From: Cyclobacteriaceae bacterium
GTDB lineage: Bacteria > Bacteroidota > Bacteroidia > Cytophagales > Cyclobacteriaceae
DNA length: 7,970 nt
Direction of reading: 5' to 3'
Assembly (NCBI GenBank): GCA_028289505.1
Contig: JANQPK010000346.1
Span: 1 to 7,970 of the forward strand
Shown one piece after another: positions 1-6,526 of the stretch. A program made the translations under genes and the position numbers. How positions within the stretch are numbered: the first letter of the stretch is position 1; each line of letters opens with the position of its first letter. The notes under the pieces were generated by a model. It did no database searches, was not told where the DNA came from, and was given only the letters and a program-made list of their open reading frames with translations.

Positions 1-176
1 GCGGTGGACCCAGCAAATCCGGCTATGATATCACCACCTTGTAGCTTCCGAATTTTACGTACGTTACTTTTGGCCACAGTATTACCCATGGTAGCCTGAC
101 CGTCCGCACCTATTGCAAGTTGACCATCATGAAGTACCGCCAACACGGTGGTAGACCTCACCTTAGGTTTCTTCAT
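1..176 (-). CDS. hslV: ATP-dependent protease subunit HslV (N-terminal part, cut by window edge)
   Basis: HslV is the proteolytic core of the cytoplasmic HslVU (ClpQY) protease and works with the HslU ATPase. Only the first 58 residues are in the window; the gene continues past the left edge. The protein starts MKKPKVRS and then reads TTVLAV, which aligns with the mature N-terminus of HslV (E. coli MTTIVSV). The catalytic nucleophile should therefore be Thr9, exposed after removal of an eight-residue propeptide. Counting from that Thr as 1, Asp17 (in GADGQATMGNT) and Lys33 (in SNVRKIRKL) fall exactly where the known catalytic Asp and Lys of HslV lie, and the later IIAGFAGSTA matches the family's IAGFAGGTAD. 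The start at 176 is the only ATG fitting the propeptide; an A-rich stretch precedes it and there is no Shine-Dalgarno sequence. It lies 16 bp after the E2 stop and is probably cotranscribed with it. Confidence 0.94.
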   Translation of the reverse strand, partial: MKKPKVRSTTVLAVLHDGQLAIGADGQATMGNTVAKSNVRKIRKLQGGDIIAGFAGST

Positions 177-192
177 ATTAGCTTTTGTTTTT

Positions 193-1806
193 TTAAATCA
201 ATATGCGCACAGGGTCCTCTAAGATTCCCTTGAGCGTTTTAAGAAAGGCCGCAGCGGTAGCGCCGTCAACTGCGCGGTGATCACAACTCAGGGTAACTTT
301 CATAACGTTTCCCGGCACCAAACTGCCGTCCTTCACCACAGGTGTTGCTTTAATCCCTCCTATTGCCAGTATACAGGCATCTGGTGGATTGATAATCGCA
401 GTGAATTCTTCCACACCAAACATTCCTAAATTGGATATGGTGAAAGTATTACCTTCCCAGTGACTGGGCTGAAGCTTTTTCTCGACCGCCATTTTTGCCA
501 GTTCTTTAACCTCACTAGAAATTTGCGCTAAACCTTTGGTATCAGCAAATCGCACCACAGGTACTAAGAGTCCTTCCTCAACTGCAACCGCCACTCCGAT
601 ATGAATGTGCTGATACTTACGAATTTTATCGTCCAAATAGGAAATATTCACTGCGGGATGCTGCCTAATAGCTGCTGCTACCGCCTTGATTACGATATCG
701 TTAAACGAAATCTTTACCGGAGCTATTTCATTCATGCTCTTACGGGCCTCTATGGCTCTATCCATATCGATCTCCATTGTCACATAGAAATGGGGGGCGG
801 TAAACTTGCTTTCGGCCAACCTTCTCGCTATGGTCTTGCGCATCTGAGTGAGCGGTATATCATCGAAATGTTCCTGCCCAATTACCTGAGGTATTACCGT
901 ACTGCTTTCTACTGAAGTTTCAGCAGCTGGCTGATACTGTTCCACATCCCTTTTAATGATCCTACCATTTTCTCCAGATCCTTTAATCTTACTTAGGTCA
1001 TATCCCTTGTCCTTAGCCAGCTTTTTGGCCAGCGGAGATGCTTTTATGCGACCAACACTTTCATTACTTTCGACAGCTTGAACCGGTATTGATGCTATTG
1101 GTGCTGGGGACGATACTTCTTTGACCGTTTCCTCTGCTGGTGCCTCACCAGAAGAAGGTGCTGCAGCTTTTTGCTGATGAGCATCAATCAATGTCTTGAA
1201 ATCCGCTCCCTTTTCTCCAATAACCGCAATTATTCCGTCAACAGGTACCGCATCACCCTCTTGTACTCCAATATGTAACAAGACACCATCTTCATAAGCC
1301 TCCAATTCCATAGTAGCTTTATCTGTCTCCACCTCAGCTAATATATCACCAGCCGATACATCATCTCCCTCTTTCTTTAGCCAACTAGCAATAATACCCT
1401 CCGTCATGGTGTCACTCATTTTGGGCATGGTAATAACCGCGGCGTTTATGGCTGAGGTATCAATTTCTTCTTTGGGTTGAGAATTTGTCTCCGGTTGTGC
1501 TGATGCCACATCAGGCCCACCACCGTTATCACTAGTAGTTTCCTGTAGCAGTGCCTGGAAATCCTCCCCTTTCTCACCAATAATCGCAATTACTCCATCA
1601 ACCGGGACCGCTTCCTGCTCCTTTGCGCCTATATGGAGTAAAACTCCGTCTTCGTAAGACTCCAACTCCATGGTAGCTTTATCCGTTTCCACCTCTGCCA
1701 GGATATCACCTGATTTAATCGAATCTCCTTCCTTTACCAACCAAGCTGCAATGACACCTTCTTCCATAGTATCACTCATCTTGGGCATTCTTATTACTTC
1801 AGCCAT
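193..1806 (-). CDS. pdhC: Dihydrolipoamide acetyltransferase, E2 of pyruvate dehydrogenase (two lipoyl domains)
   Basis: This is the core subunit of the pyruvate dehydrogenase complex; it passes the acetyl group from E1 via lipoate to CoA in the cytoplasm. Domains of the 537-residue protein: lipoyl domain 1 at about 4-87 with lipoyl-lysine Lys43 in ETDKATME; a Gln/Pro/Glu linker; lipoyl domain 2 at about 124-207 with Lys163 in the same motif; an Ala/Pro/Glu-rich linker; a peripheral subunit-binding domain at about 254-291 (ASPLAKKLAKDKG, GSGENGRIIKRDV); and the catalytic acyltransferase domain from about 316 to the end. Catalytic His510 and Asp514 sit in DHRAVDG near the C-terminus. The VIxMPKMSDTM opening and two-lipoyl layout favour pyruvate over 2-oxoglutarate dehydrogenase. 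Genes for E1 and E3 are not in the window. The ATG at 1806 starts directly at lipoyl domain 1 and has a candidate promoter just upstream. Confidence 0.95.
   Translation of the reverse strand: MAEVIRMPKMSDTMEEGVIAAWLVKEGDSIKSGDILAEVETDKATMELESYEDGVLLHIGAKEQEAVPVDGVIAIIGEKGEDFQALLQETTSDNGGGPDVASAQPETNSQPKEEIDTSAINAAVITMPKMSDTMTEGIIASWLKKEGDDVSAGDILAEVETDKATMELEAYEDGVLLHIGVQEGDAVPVDGIIAVIGEKGADFKTLIDAHQQKAAAPSSGEAPAEETVKEVSSPAPIASIPVQAVESNESVGRIKASPLAKKLAKDKGYDLSKIKGSGENGRIIKRDVEQYQPAAETSVESSTVIPQVIGQEHFDDIPLTQMRKTIARRLAESKFTAPHFYVTMEIDMDRAIEARKSMNEIAPVKISFNDIVIKAVAAAIRQHPAVNISYLDDKIRKYQHIHIGVAVAVEEGLLVPVVRFADTKGLAQISSEVKELAKMAVEKKLQPSHWEGNTFTISNLGMFGVEEFTAIINPPDACILAIGGIKATPVVKDGSLVPGNVMKVTLSCDHRAVDGATAAAFLKTLKGILEDPVRILI
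1186..1797 (-). repeat. Tandem lipoyl-domain duplication inside E2
   Basis: Two in-frame copies of an 84-residue lipoyl domain, at 1546-1797 (first in the protein) and 1186-1437 (second), are separated by a linker of about 36 residues. By hand alignment about 64 of 84 residues match with no gaps, and the block around each lipoylated lysine (GDILAEVETDKATMELE) is identical. Most differences are conservative, apart from Gln64 in copy 1 where copy 2 has Gly. Multiple lipoyl domains are well known in E2 proteins, so this is an old domain duplication rather than a DNA-level mobile repeat. Confidence 0.9.
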
Positions 1807-1825
1807 AGTTACAAAATTGAACGGT

Positions 1826-1856
1826 TAAAATTAGACTTATTTCACCCATTATCAAA
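1826..1856 (-). promoter_or_regulatory. Candidate Bacteroidota-type promoter for the E2 gene
   Basis: The 87-bp gap upstream of E2 (1807-1893), read on the minus strand, contains TTTG (1853-1856), a spacer of exactly 19 bases, and TAATTTTA (1826-1833). The known Bacteroidota primary-sigma consensus is TTTG, 19-21 bases, then TAnnTTTG; the match misses only the last G. The -7 element lies 20 bases before the E2 ATG, giving a short leader. This suggests that E2 and hslV have a promoter separate from the outer-membrane gene upstream. No clear hairpin-plus-T-run terminator was seen in the same gap. Confidence 0.5.
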
Positions 1857-1893
1857 TATTAAAAAGGCTATTTGTTTCTTCCGGGTGGGCCTG

Positions 1894-4731
1894 TCAAAGG
1901 GCGATACTGGTTATAAAAAATTCCGCAAAATACTCGTTAAAATCAATTCTTCTACCAAGACGAACCCCTGCTCCCACATCTACTAATCGAATCAGTCTAA
2001 AATCAGTTACTAGCTCAACCCCATAAGATTTTAATTCTGTATCAAAATCCAGAAGTTCACCTTCACTGTAGTCGTAAAATATATTTCCTCTTACTCTCTT
2101 GAAGTATGCAATAGATCCAAGGGCGGCATCGGGATACCAGAGGGGCAAGGTATAGTTTGCCGATATCCTAAAAACCCTCTCGAATGGATTACTACCGTAG
2201 CCCCTGGCGTTAGTGAATATATCTTCAAATCGGTAGGCATTTACAATGTCTTCAGTCTGAAACCCTCCAGTAAAAAACAGGGAGTGGTTTCGAAATAGAC
2301 CAGGGAAAAACAAGGAAGAGTTAACCGTAAATATTGATCCCACATTATCTCTGCTACCCAGGGTCTCCTGATAATTCATACTAAATGACTGAGCCCAACG
2401 TGGGTATATGTTTTGCAATGCTTTGGTCTGCGCTCTTTGAAAACTAAAGTTGAAATCTACCGCACCAAAGTTTTCATCTCTTGATCTATCTGTTATTCCA
2501 TCCAGATAATCAACCATGTAATGCTTGTATTTGGAGCTTATGGATATGCTTGAGGGGTAGTTTCCATGGGTTATATTCAGTGGCACCCTGAAACCACCAG
2601 AAAATACGTGCTCCCTCCATTGTCCTACATAAAACCTCAGGCTATCAGTAATACTAAGTAGTTGTGCAGATTGCCTTTGACCAGTGCTGGCTTCTAGATC
2701 CAGTATGGGGAAAAATGGGCCATAACTTGCGCGTACCAAGGTTTTCCAGCTATTTTCATTGGTATTATAGGTAAACTGACCGGTCATGGCCAACGAATTC
2801 ATAATGTTTCTGGATAGTGCAGCCACCCCAAACTCCTCGGTGGTGACAATAGGATACCAAGAATGGATATTGAGTAATCCTTTAGTAAAGTAATTGAATG
2901 AAGAAGGCGGATAGTCCTTATTTGATATACTATCCGTAATATCCCCAACCTCCTGAGTCAGTAATTTCTCAAAATAGTTTGACCCTTGTTTTAGGGGAGC
3001 GACAGGTTGCCTCCACATCGCATCAGTTAAGTTCAATTCCTTAGTGTGGAACCCCATTGCGGTATAGTCACTATAAGCCAGCTTTTTCCCATCTGGTGAC
3101 ACCGTAGGGTCAAAAGCACCAAACTGGCTATCAGTTACCTGGAATAGTTCTGTGGTGGATACATCATAGGCAAAAATGTTTTGTACTCCAGTCAATGAAC
3201 TGGAAAAAAAGACATATTTACCCTTAGGATAAATGCGGTCTATAGTGAATTCTGAATGGTTTATTAAGGTTTTCCAGGATTTGGTGGGAAGATCAAATGC
3301 TTTGAGAAAATTACCATGAAGATTTCTCCCGGCTACAAAAATGGTCCTGTTATCCTGGCTCCAGCGTGGAAATGAAATGAAATCACCTGGAGGAACTTGA
3401 ATTCTCAATTCATTCTCTCCACTGGATGAATTCAGGATCAACAAATTGACCTCACCATTGGGACTGGTTTCAACCGCAGCAATTTGTTTCCCATCCTCTG
3501 ACAAGCCTGGAGCACTGAGCTTACTTCTACTGGTGAGCTTGCTTAAGCTTCGGGTATTGAAATCATAGAGGCGAATAATACTGTAGTCTTGGCCCGACCA
3601 TCTCGGATGAAACCGTATCTCACTCCATACCATCTTGCCACCACCCATACTGAAGTGCTCGCCTAAGCTAATACCAGGAATAAACAGTTTTTCCTCTTTA
3701 CCATCCGCCAACTTATATATGGTACGGATTTCATTTAGTGACGATTTTTGGGCGACCAGGGTAGTGTTATCAATATAATTGGGGAATCTGTAGCTGGTAA
3801 AAACCCGAGTCGCTAGTTTACTAACCGTTTTGGCCTGTAGCGGTTTTATTTCAGAATCCTGTTGTTTCCAAATAGTATCTAGGTCGCCCATTGCAGCCTG
3901 ATACAATTCTTTGGTTCGGTATCCGGTAAGTTTCTTTACCGCCTTACTGAACCGGTAGAGCCCGGGTTTTGAATAGGTTTCACCCAAAACCTGATCCCAG
4001 AGATCAGCACCGAATTCATTTCTGGCAAAAGTGGTGACATGATATCCCAAATTATAGAAATTGGGAACAAAGTCCCTGAAAGAACCAAAGCTGGCTTTCT
4101 CGTAATGGTATCTTATTCCCGCTAGTCTTAATGCCCGGTATTCCCTTTCAAAATCAGGCGTTCTGCCCCTTCCTCCCTTGGAATAAACGGTTTCTGCGTA
4201 GATGGCATCTCCTTCAAGAAACCATCTTGGCATCACCGCCCGATTATAAAAAGCCCAACCACCTTGGCCAAAAACACCTCTAAGAAGCTTGCCCGATGTT
4301 CCCCTTCTGGCATTTGTCACTTGTTGCACATGACGATATTCATGAATGGTCAACAGGTCGATCCACGGGGTAATACCAGCAAATTGAAACTGTGGCGGAT
4401 TTAAATAAAACTCGGATCTCCAAGGCCCTATTGATACAAAACCATTGGGAATAACGGTTTGATTTTGCAATATAATCGGAATGGTAATTTTGGGATATGA
4501 TAAGGTAAGACTATCATTACCTAGAATATAATCCAAGGTGTTGGCTACTCGTGCAGCATCACCGTATCTATTTTCAGGATAGATGATCCAGTATCCGTCA
4601 GACTCAATCTGAGACCATCGGATTCCTGGACGGTTGACCCCTACATTAGCCTGTGCCAGTATCTCAGAAAAGCTTGAGAGTATTGCCACCATTAAAATGA
4701 GCAGCCAGAATCTGTTGACACGAAATTTCAT
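1894..4731 (-). CDS. Secreted peptidase-like / TolB-like propeller / probable outer-membrane barrel protein
   Basis: A 945-residue protein of unknown exact function. Residues 1 to about 26-28 form a signal peptide (basic start, WLLILMVAIL core, EILAQA cleavage region). Residues 40-290 resemble a gluzincin-type peptidase MA domain: HEYRH at 130-134 fits HExxH, and PRWFLEGDAIYAE supplies a likely third ligand, Glu173. Residues about 300-575 carry TolB/PD40-like propeller repeats (LSEDGKQIAAVE, FPRWSQDNRTIFVAG, DPTVSPDGKKLAYSD). Residues from about 625 to the end have alternating strands and many aromatics and end in YFAEFFITSIAL, as expected for an outer-membrane beta-barrel related to the surface-antigen (Omp85/BamA C-terminal) group. 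The protein is thus probably anchored in the outer membrane; whether the first two domains face periplasm or surface cannot be told. Start at 4731 is supported by the signal peptide directly after it. Family assignments are from motifs only; the barrel call is the least certain. Confidence 0.8.
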   Translation of the reverse strand: MKFRVNRFWLLILMVAILSSFSEILAQANVGVNRPGIRWSQIESDGYWIIYPENRYGDAARVANTLDYILGNDSLTLSYPKITIPIILQNQTVIPNGFVSIGPWRSEFYLNPPQFQFAGITPWIDLLTIHEYRHVQQVTNARRGTSGKLLRGVFGQGGWAFYNRAVMPRWFLEGDAIYAETVYSKGGRGRTPDFEREYRALRLAGIRYHYEKASFGSFRDFVPNFYNLGYHVTTFARNEFGADLWDQVLGETYSKPGLYRFSKAVKKLTGYRTKELYQAAMGDLDTIWKQQDSEIKPLQAKTVSKLATRVFTSYRFPNYIDNTTLVAQKSSLNEIRTIYKLADGKEEKLFIPGISLGEHFSMGGGKMVWSEIRFHPRWSGQDYSIIRLYDFNTRSLSKLTSRSKLSAPGLSEDGKQIAAVETSPNGEVNLLILNSSSGENELRIQVPPGDFISFPRWSQDNRTIFVAGRNLHGNFLKAFDLPTKSWKTLINHSEFTIDRIYPKGKYVFFSSSLTGVQNIFAYDVSTTELFQVTDSQFGAFDPTVSPDGKKLAYSDYTAMGFHTKELNLTDAMWRQPVAPLKQGSNYFEKLLTQEVGDITDSISNKDYPPSSFNYFTKGLLNIHSWYPIVTTEEFGVAALSRNIMNSLAMTGQFTYNTNENSWKTLVRASYGPFFPILDLEASTGQRQSAQLLSITDSLRFYVGQWREHVFSGGFRVPLNITHGNYPSSISISSKYKHYMVDYLDGITDRSRDENFGAVDFNFSFQRAQTKALQNIYPRWAQSFSMNYQETLGSRDNVGSIFTVNSSLFFPGLFRNHSLFFTGGFQTEDIVNAYRFEDIFTNARGYGSNPFERVFRISANYTLPLWYPDAALGSIAYFKRVRGNIFYDYSEGELLDFDTELKSYGVELVTDFRLIRLVDVGAGVRLGRRIDFNEYFAEFFITSIAL

Positions 4732-4743
4732 TTACTATATTTA
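4714..4743 (+). promoter_or_regulatory. Weak candidate promoter for the plus-strand gene set
   Basis: GTTG (4714-4717), an 18-base spacer and TATATTTA (4736-4743) approximate the Bacteroidota TTTG / TAnnTTTG consensus with one mismatch in each element and a spacer one base short. The site overlaps the first codons of the divergent outer-membrane gene. It would place transcription start near 4750, shortly before the inferred hydrolase start. No comparably good promoter was found for the minus-strand gene starting at 4731. Confidence 0.28.
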
Positions 4744-4776
4744 AAAACACCTTGCTGGAGCAACAGAAAGATTAAA

Positions 4777-5739
4777 ATTAACAAATACATACGGAACATT
4801 AAGCCACCCCGCCTACAACAAAATGGTCATACCCAGACAATTGTTCCCGCACTCTTCAGAAAAATTTCAAATATCTGCTATCAACGAGACCGTATTGAAA
4901 CACCAGACGGCGATTTTCTTGATTTAGATTGGGTTCAATCTTCAAATCAGAATTTGGTGATCCTATGCCACGGTCTTGAGGGCAGTTCCGACAAGGCTTA
5001 CATTAAAGGTGCGGTTAGGTATTTGCATAGACACGACTGGAGCTGCTTAGCCATGAATTTTAGAGGCTGTAGTGAAGAAATAAATCGCAAAGTCTATTTT
5101 TACCATGCAGGAGCTACCGGGGATTTAGAAACTGTGATCAATCATGTATACCAAAACTACTCCTTTTCCAATATATACCTGTTGGGTTTCAGTCTTGGTG
5201 GAAATATGATCCTAAAATTCTTAGGAGAAAAGGGTGATAAAGTACCCAAAAAAATAACCAAAGCTGTATGTTTCTCGGTGCCTTTAGATTTGTACGGTAG
5301 CTGTCTGAAAATATCAGGAGGCATACATCAGCTTTATAGTCTTCGATTCTTATCCATGCTAAAGAAAAAGGTATTGAGCAAATCCAGACACTTTCCGGAT
5401 TATTTTGACCTGAAGGCATTAAGAAACACCCACAATTTATTGGATTTTGACGATAAGTTCACTGCACCTTTACATGGGTTTAAAGGCGTCAAAGATTATT
5501 ACCACCAATGCAGTTCCATCAATTACCTCGCAGAGGTTTCAGTACCAACATTGATCGTCAATGCCAAAAATGATCCTTTCCTCTCCGACACCTGCTACCC
5601 TGCTGAATCACTGCAGGACCATGGTTTCCTGGAACTACTGGTGCCAGCCCAAGGTGGTCATTGTGGTTTTGCAGACCGCTATTATAAGCAGTCCTATTGG
5701 TCCGAGAGATTGGTCTGGAATTATTTCAACCATCAATAA
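4777..5739 (+). CDS. YheT-type alpha/beta hydrolase (start codon unclear)
   Basis: A cytoplasmic alpha/beta-fold hydrolase of the YheT/AB-hydrolase-2 type (esterase-like; natural substrate unknown). Visible motifs: oxyanion region LCHGLEGSSDKAYIKG, nucleophile elbow GFSLGG with Ser at 5191-5193, acid Asp at 5572-5574 in NAKNDPFLS, and His at 5659-5661 in GGHCGFADR, a complete Ser-Asp-His triad. The first standard start in frame is TTG at 4954, but the open frame continues upstream to 4696 and encodes conserved family motifs: NGHTQTIVPALFRK (4822-4863) and RDRIETPDGDFLDLDW (4885-4932). Starting at 4954 would remove these, so coding must begin at or before 4822. No ATG, GTG, TTG or CTG exists in frame there; candidates are ATT at 4771, 4777 or 4798, or ATA at 4789. 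The coordinate 4777 is my choice (320 residues), giving the usual lead of about 15 residues before NGH. Confidence refers to the gene, not the start. Confidence 0.85.
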   Translation: MNKYIRNIKPPRLQQNGHTQTIVPALFRKISNICYQRDRIETPDGDFLDLDWVQSSNQNLVILCHGLEGSSDKAYIKGAVRYLHRHDWSCLAMNFRGCSEEINRKVYFYHAGATGDLETVINHVYQNYSFSNIYLLGFSLGGNMILKFLGEKGDKVPKKITKAVCFSVPLDLYGSCLKISGGIHQLYSLRFLSMLKKKVLSKSRHFPDYFDLKALRNTHNLLDFDDKFTAPLHGFKGVKDYYHQCSSINYLAEVSVPTLIVNAKNDPFLSDTCYPAESLQDHGFLELLVPAQGGHCGFADRYYKQSYWSERLVWNYFNHQ

Positions 5740-5782
5740 ACCGGTTGCGCAATTACCTCAGAAATAGTTAGATTTAGGACTT

Positions 5783-6484
5783 ATGATCCAAAGGTATAGC
5801 ATATCAGCTTCGAAGCAGGAATTAGTCGAAAGATTTAAAGGGCTCGAAGTCACCGATAGCTACTCCCAACGTTATAATGCGGCACCTAGCCAGTTGCTTC
5901 CAGTTATTACTAACGAAAACCCTGAGGGATTCTCTTTTTTTTATTGGGGAACCGCACCAAAGTGGTCGCGTAACAAGACTATTAGTAGAAAACTCATCAA
6001 TGCTGAGAAAGAAGAGCTAACGGAGAAACCAACCTATAGAAAAGCCTTAAAAAGCAATCGTTGCCTGATCCCAGCAGATGGATTTTACAGTTGGAAAACA
6101 ATTGGCAAGAAAAGCAGAATTCCACACCGAATTATTCTCGACCAAGCCAAACCATTTACCATGGCCGGATTGTGGGAGGAATACCAAGATGATAATGACC
6201 AAGTAGTACATACCTTTTCTATTATCACGGTGGCTGCCAATGACCTGGTAAAGCCTGTGAGCGAACGTATGCCAGTTATTCTGGATGAAAAATATGAAAA
6301 GGAATGGCTTAGCCCAGAATCATCAACCGATGTGCTACTAACGATGCTACAGCCATTTCCATCCGATCAGATGGGCATCTATACTGTATCGCCCATGATT
6401 GACTCCCATAATCTAGACTCACCAACAATGGTTAAGCCCGCACCGCCGGTCGATCAATTCGGGAACTTTACGCTTTTCAACTAA
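5783..6484 (+). CDS. SRAP (YedK/HMCES-like) protein lacking the usual active-site residues
   Basis: SRAP proteins normally protect abasic sites in single-stranded DNA by a covalent link through Cys2. This 233-residue protein is clearly of that fold and normal length: RYSIS at the start, RYNAAPSQLLPVI (30-42), FYWGTAPKWSRN (53-64), LINAEKE (71-77), EKPTYRKAL (81-89), NRCLIPADGFYSW (92-104), FTMAGLWEEY (125-134), RMPVIL (162-167) and VSPMIDS (202-208). However, MCGRY is replaced by MIQRY, so Cys2 is Ile2; the family Glu of GFYEW is Ser103; and the family His before RMPVIL is Ser160. The family Asn of INAR is kept (Asn73). With Ile in position 2 the initiator Met should also stay on. The protein therefore cannot use the known thiazolidine chemistry and may be a non-covalent DNA binder or have another role. 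It lies 43 bp after the hydrolase and 38 bp before fabH. The reading frame is intact, so it does not look like a pseudogene. Confidence 0.9.
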   Translation: MIQRYSISASKQELVERFKGLEVTDSYSQRYNAAPSQLLPVITNENPEGFSFFYWGTAPKWSRNKTISRKLINAEKEELTEKPTYRKALKSNRCLIPADGFYSWKTIGKKSRIPHRIILDQAKPFTMAGLWEEYQDDNDQVVHTFSIITVAANDLVKPVSERMPVILDEKYEKEWLSPESSTDVLLTMLQPFPSDQMGIYTVSPMIDSHNLDSPTMVKPAPPVDQFGNFTLFN

Positions 6485-6490
6485 GAGTGC

Positions 6491-6526
6491 ATGATCTTTA
6501 ATTTCAACAGTTCAAAAGAAGTATGA
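6491..6526 (+). other. Possible 11-codon upstream reading frame touching the fabH start
   Basis: An ATG at 6491 in the 38-bp gap opens an 11-codon frame (MIFNFNSSKEV) whose TGA at 6524-6526 overlaps the fabH ATG as ATGA. This geometry is typical of translational coupling, but such a short frame could easily occur by chance and the peptide has no recognisable feature. Confidence 0.15.

Noticed and set aside
601..915. 104-codon plus-strand frame inside E2
   Set aside because: It lies antisense to the conserved catalytic domain of E2 and has no recognisable features of its own.
4823..4921. ATG at 4823 as a start for the hydrolase
   Set aside because: It is in a different frame and reaches a stop near 4922; its translation has no family similarity.
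5189..5419. 76-codon minus-strand frame inside the hydrolase
   Set aside because: Antisense shadow of a gene with clear family motifs.
4954..5739. TTG at 4954 as the start of the hydrolase
   Set aside because: It would begin inside the first core strand, directly before the oxyanion motif, and drop conserved upstream motifs encoded in the same frame.
5739..5746. Palindrome AACCGGTT after the hydrolase stop as an operator
   Set aside because: Eight bases is short, no second copy sits near a promoter, and ACCGGT also occurs inside coding sequence in this window.
5561..5767. 68-codon plus-strand frame overlapping the hydrolase end
   Set aside because: Out-of-frame shadow over the Asp and His catalytic region of the real gene.
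5769..5776. TAGATTTA before the SRAP gene as a -7 promoter element
   Set aside because: No TTTG-like element lies 19-21 bases upstream, and it is only 6 bases from the start codon.
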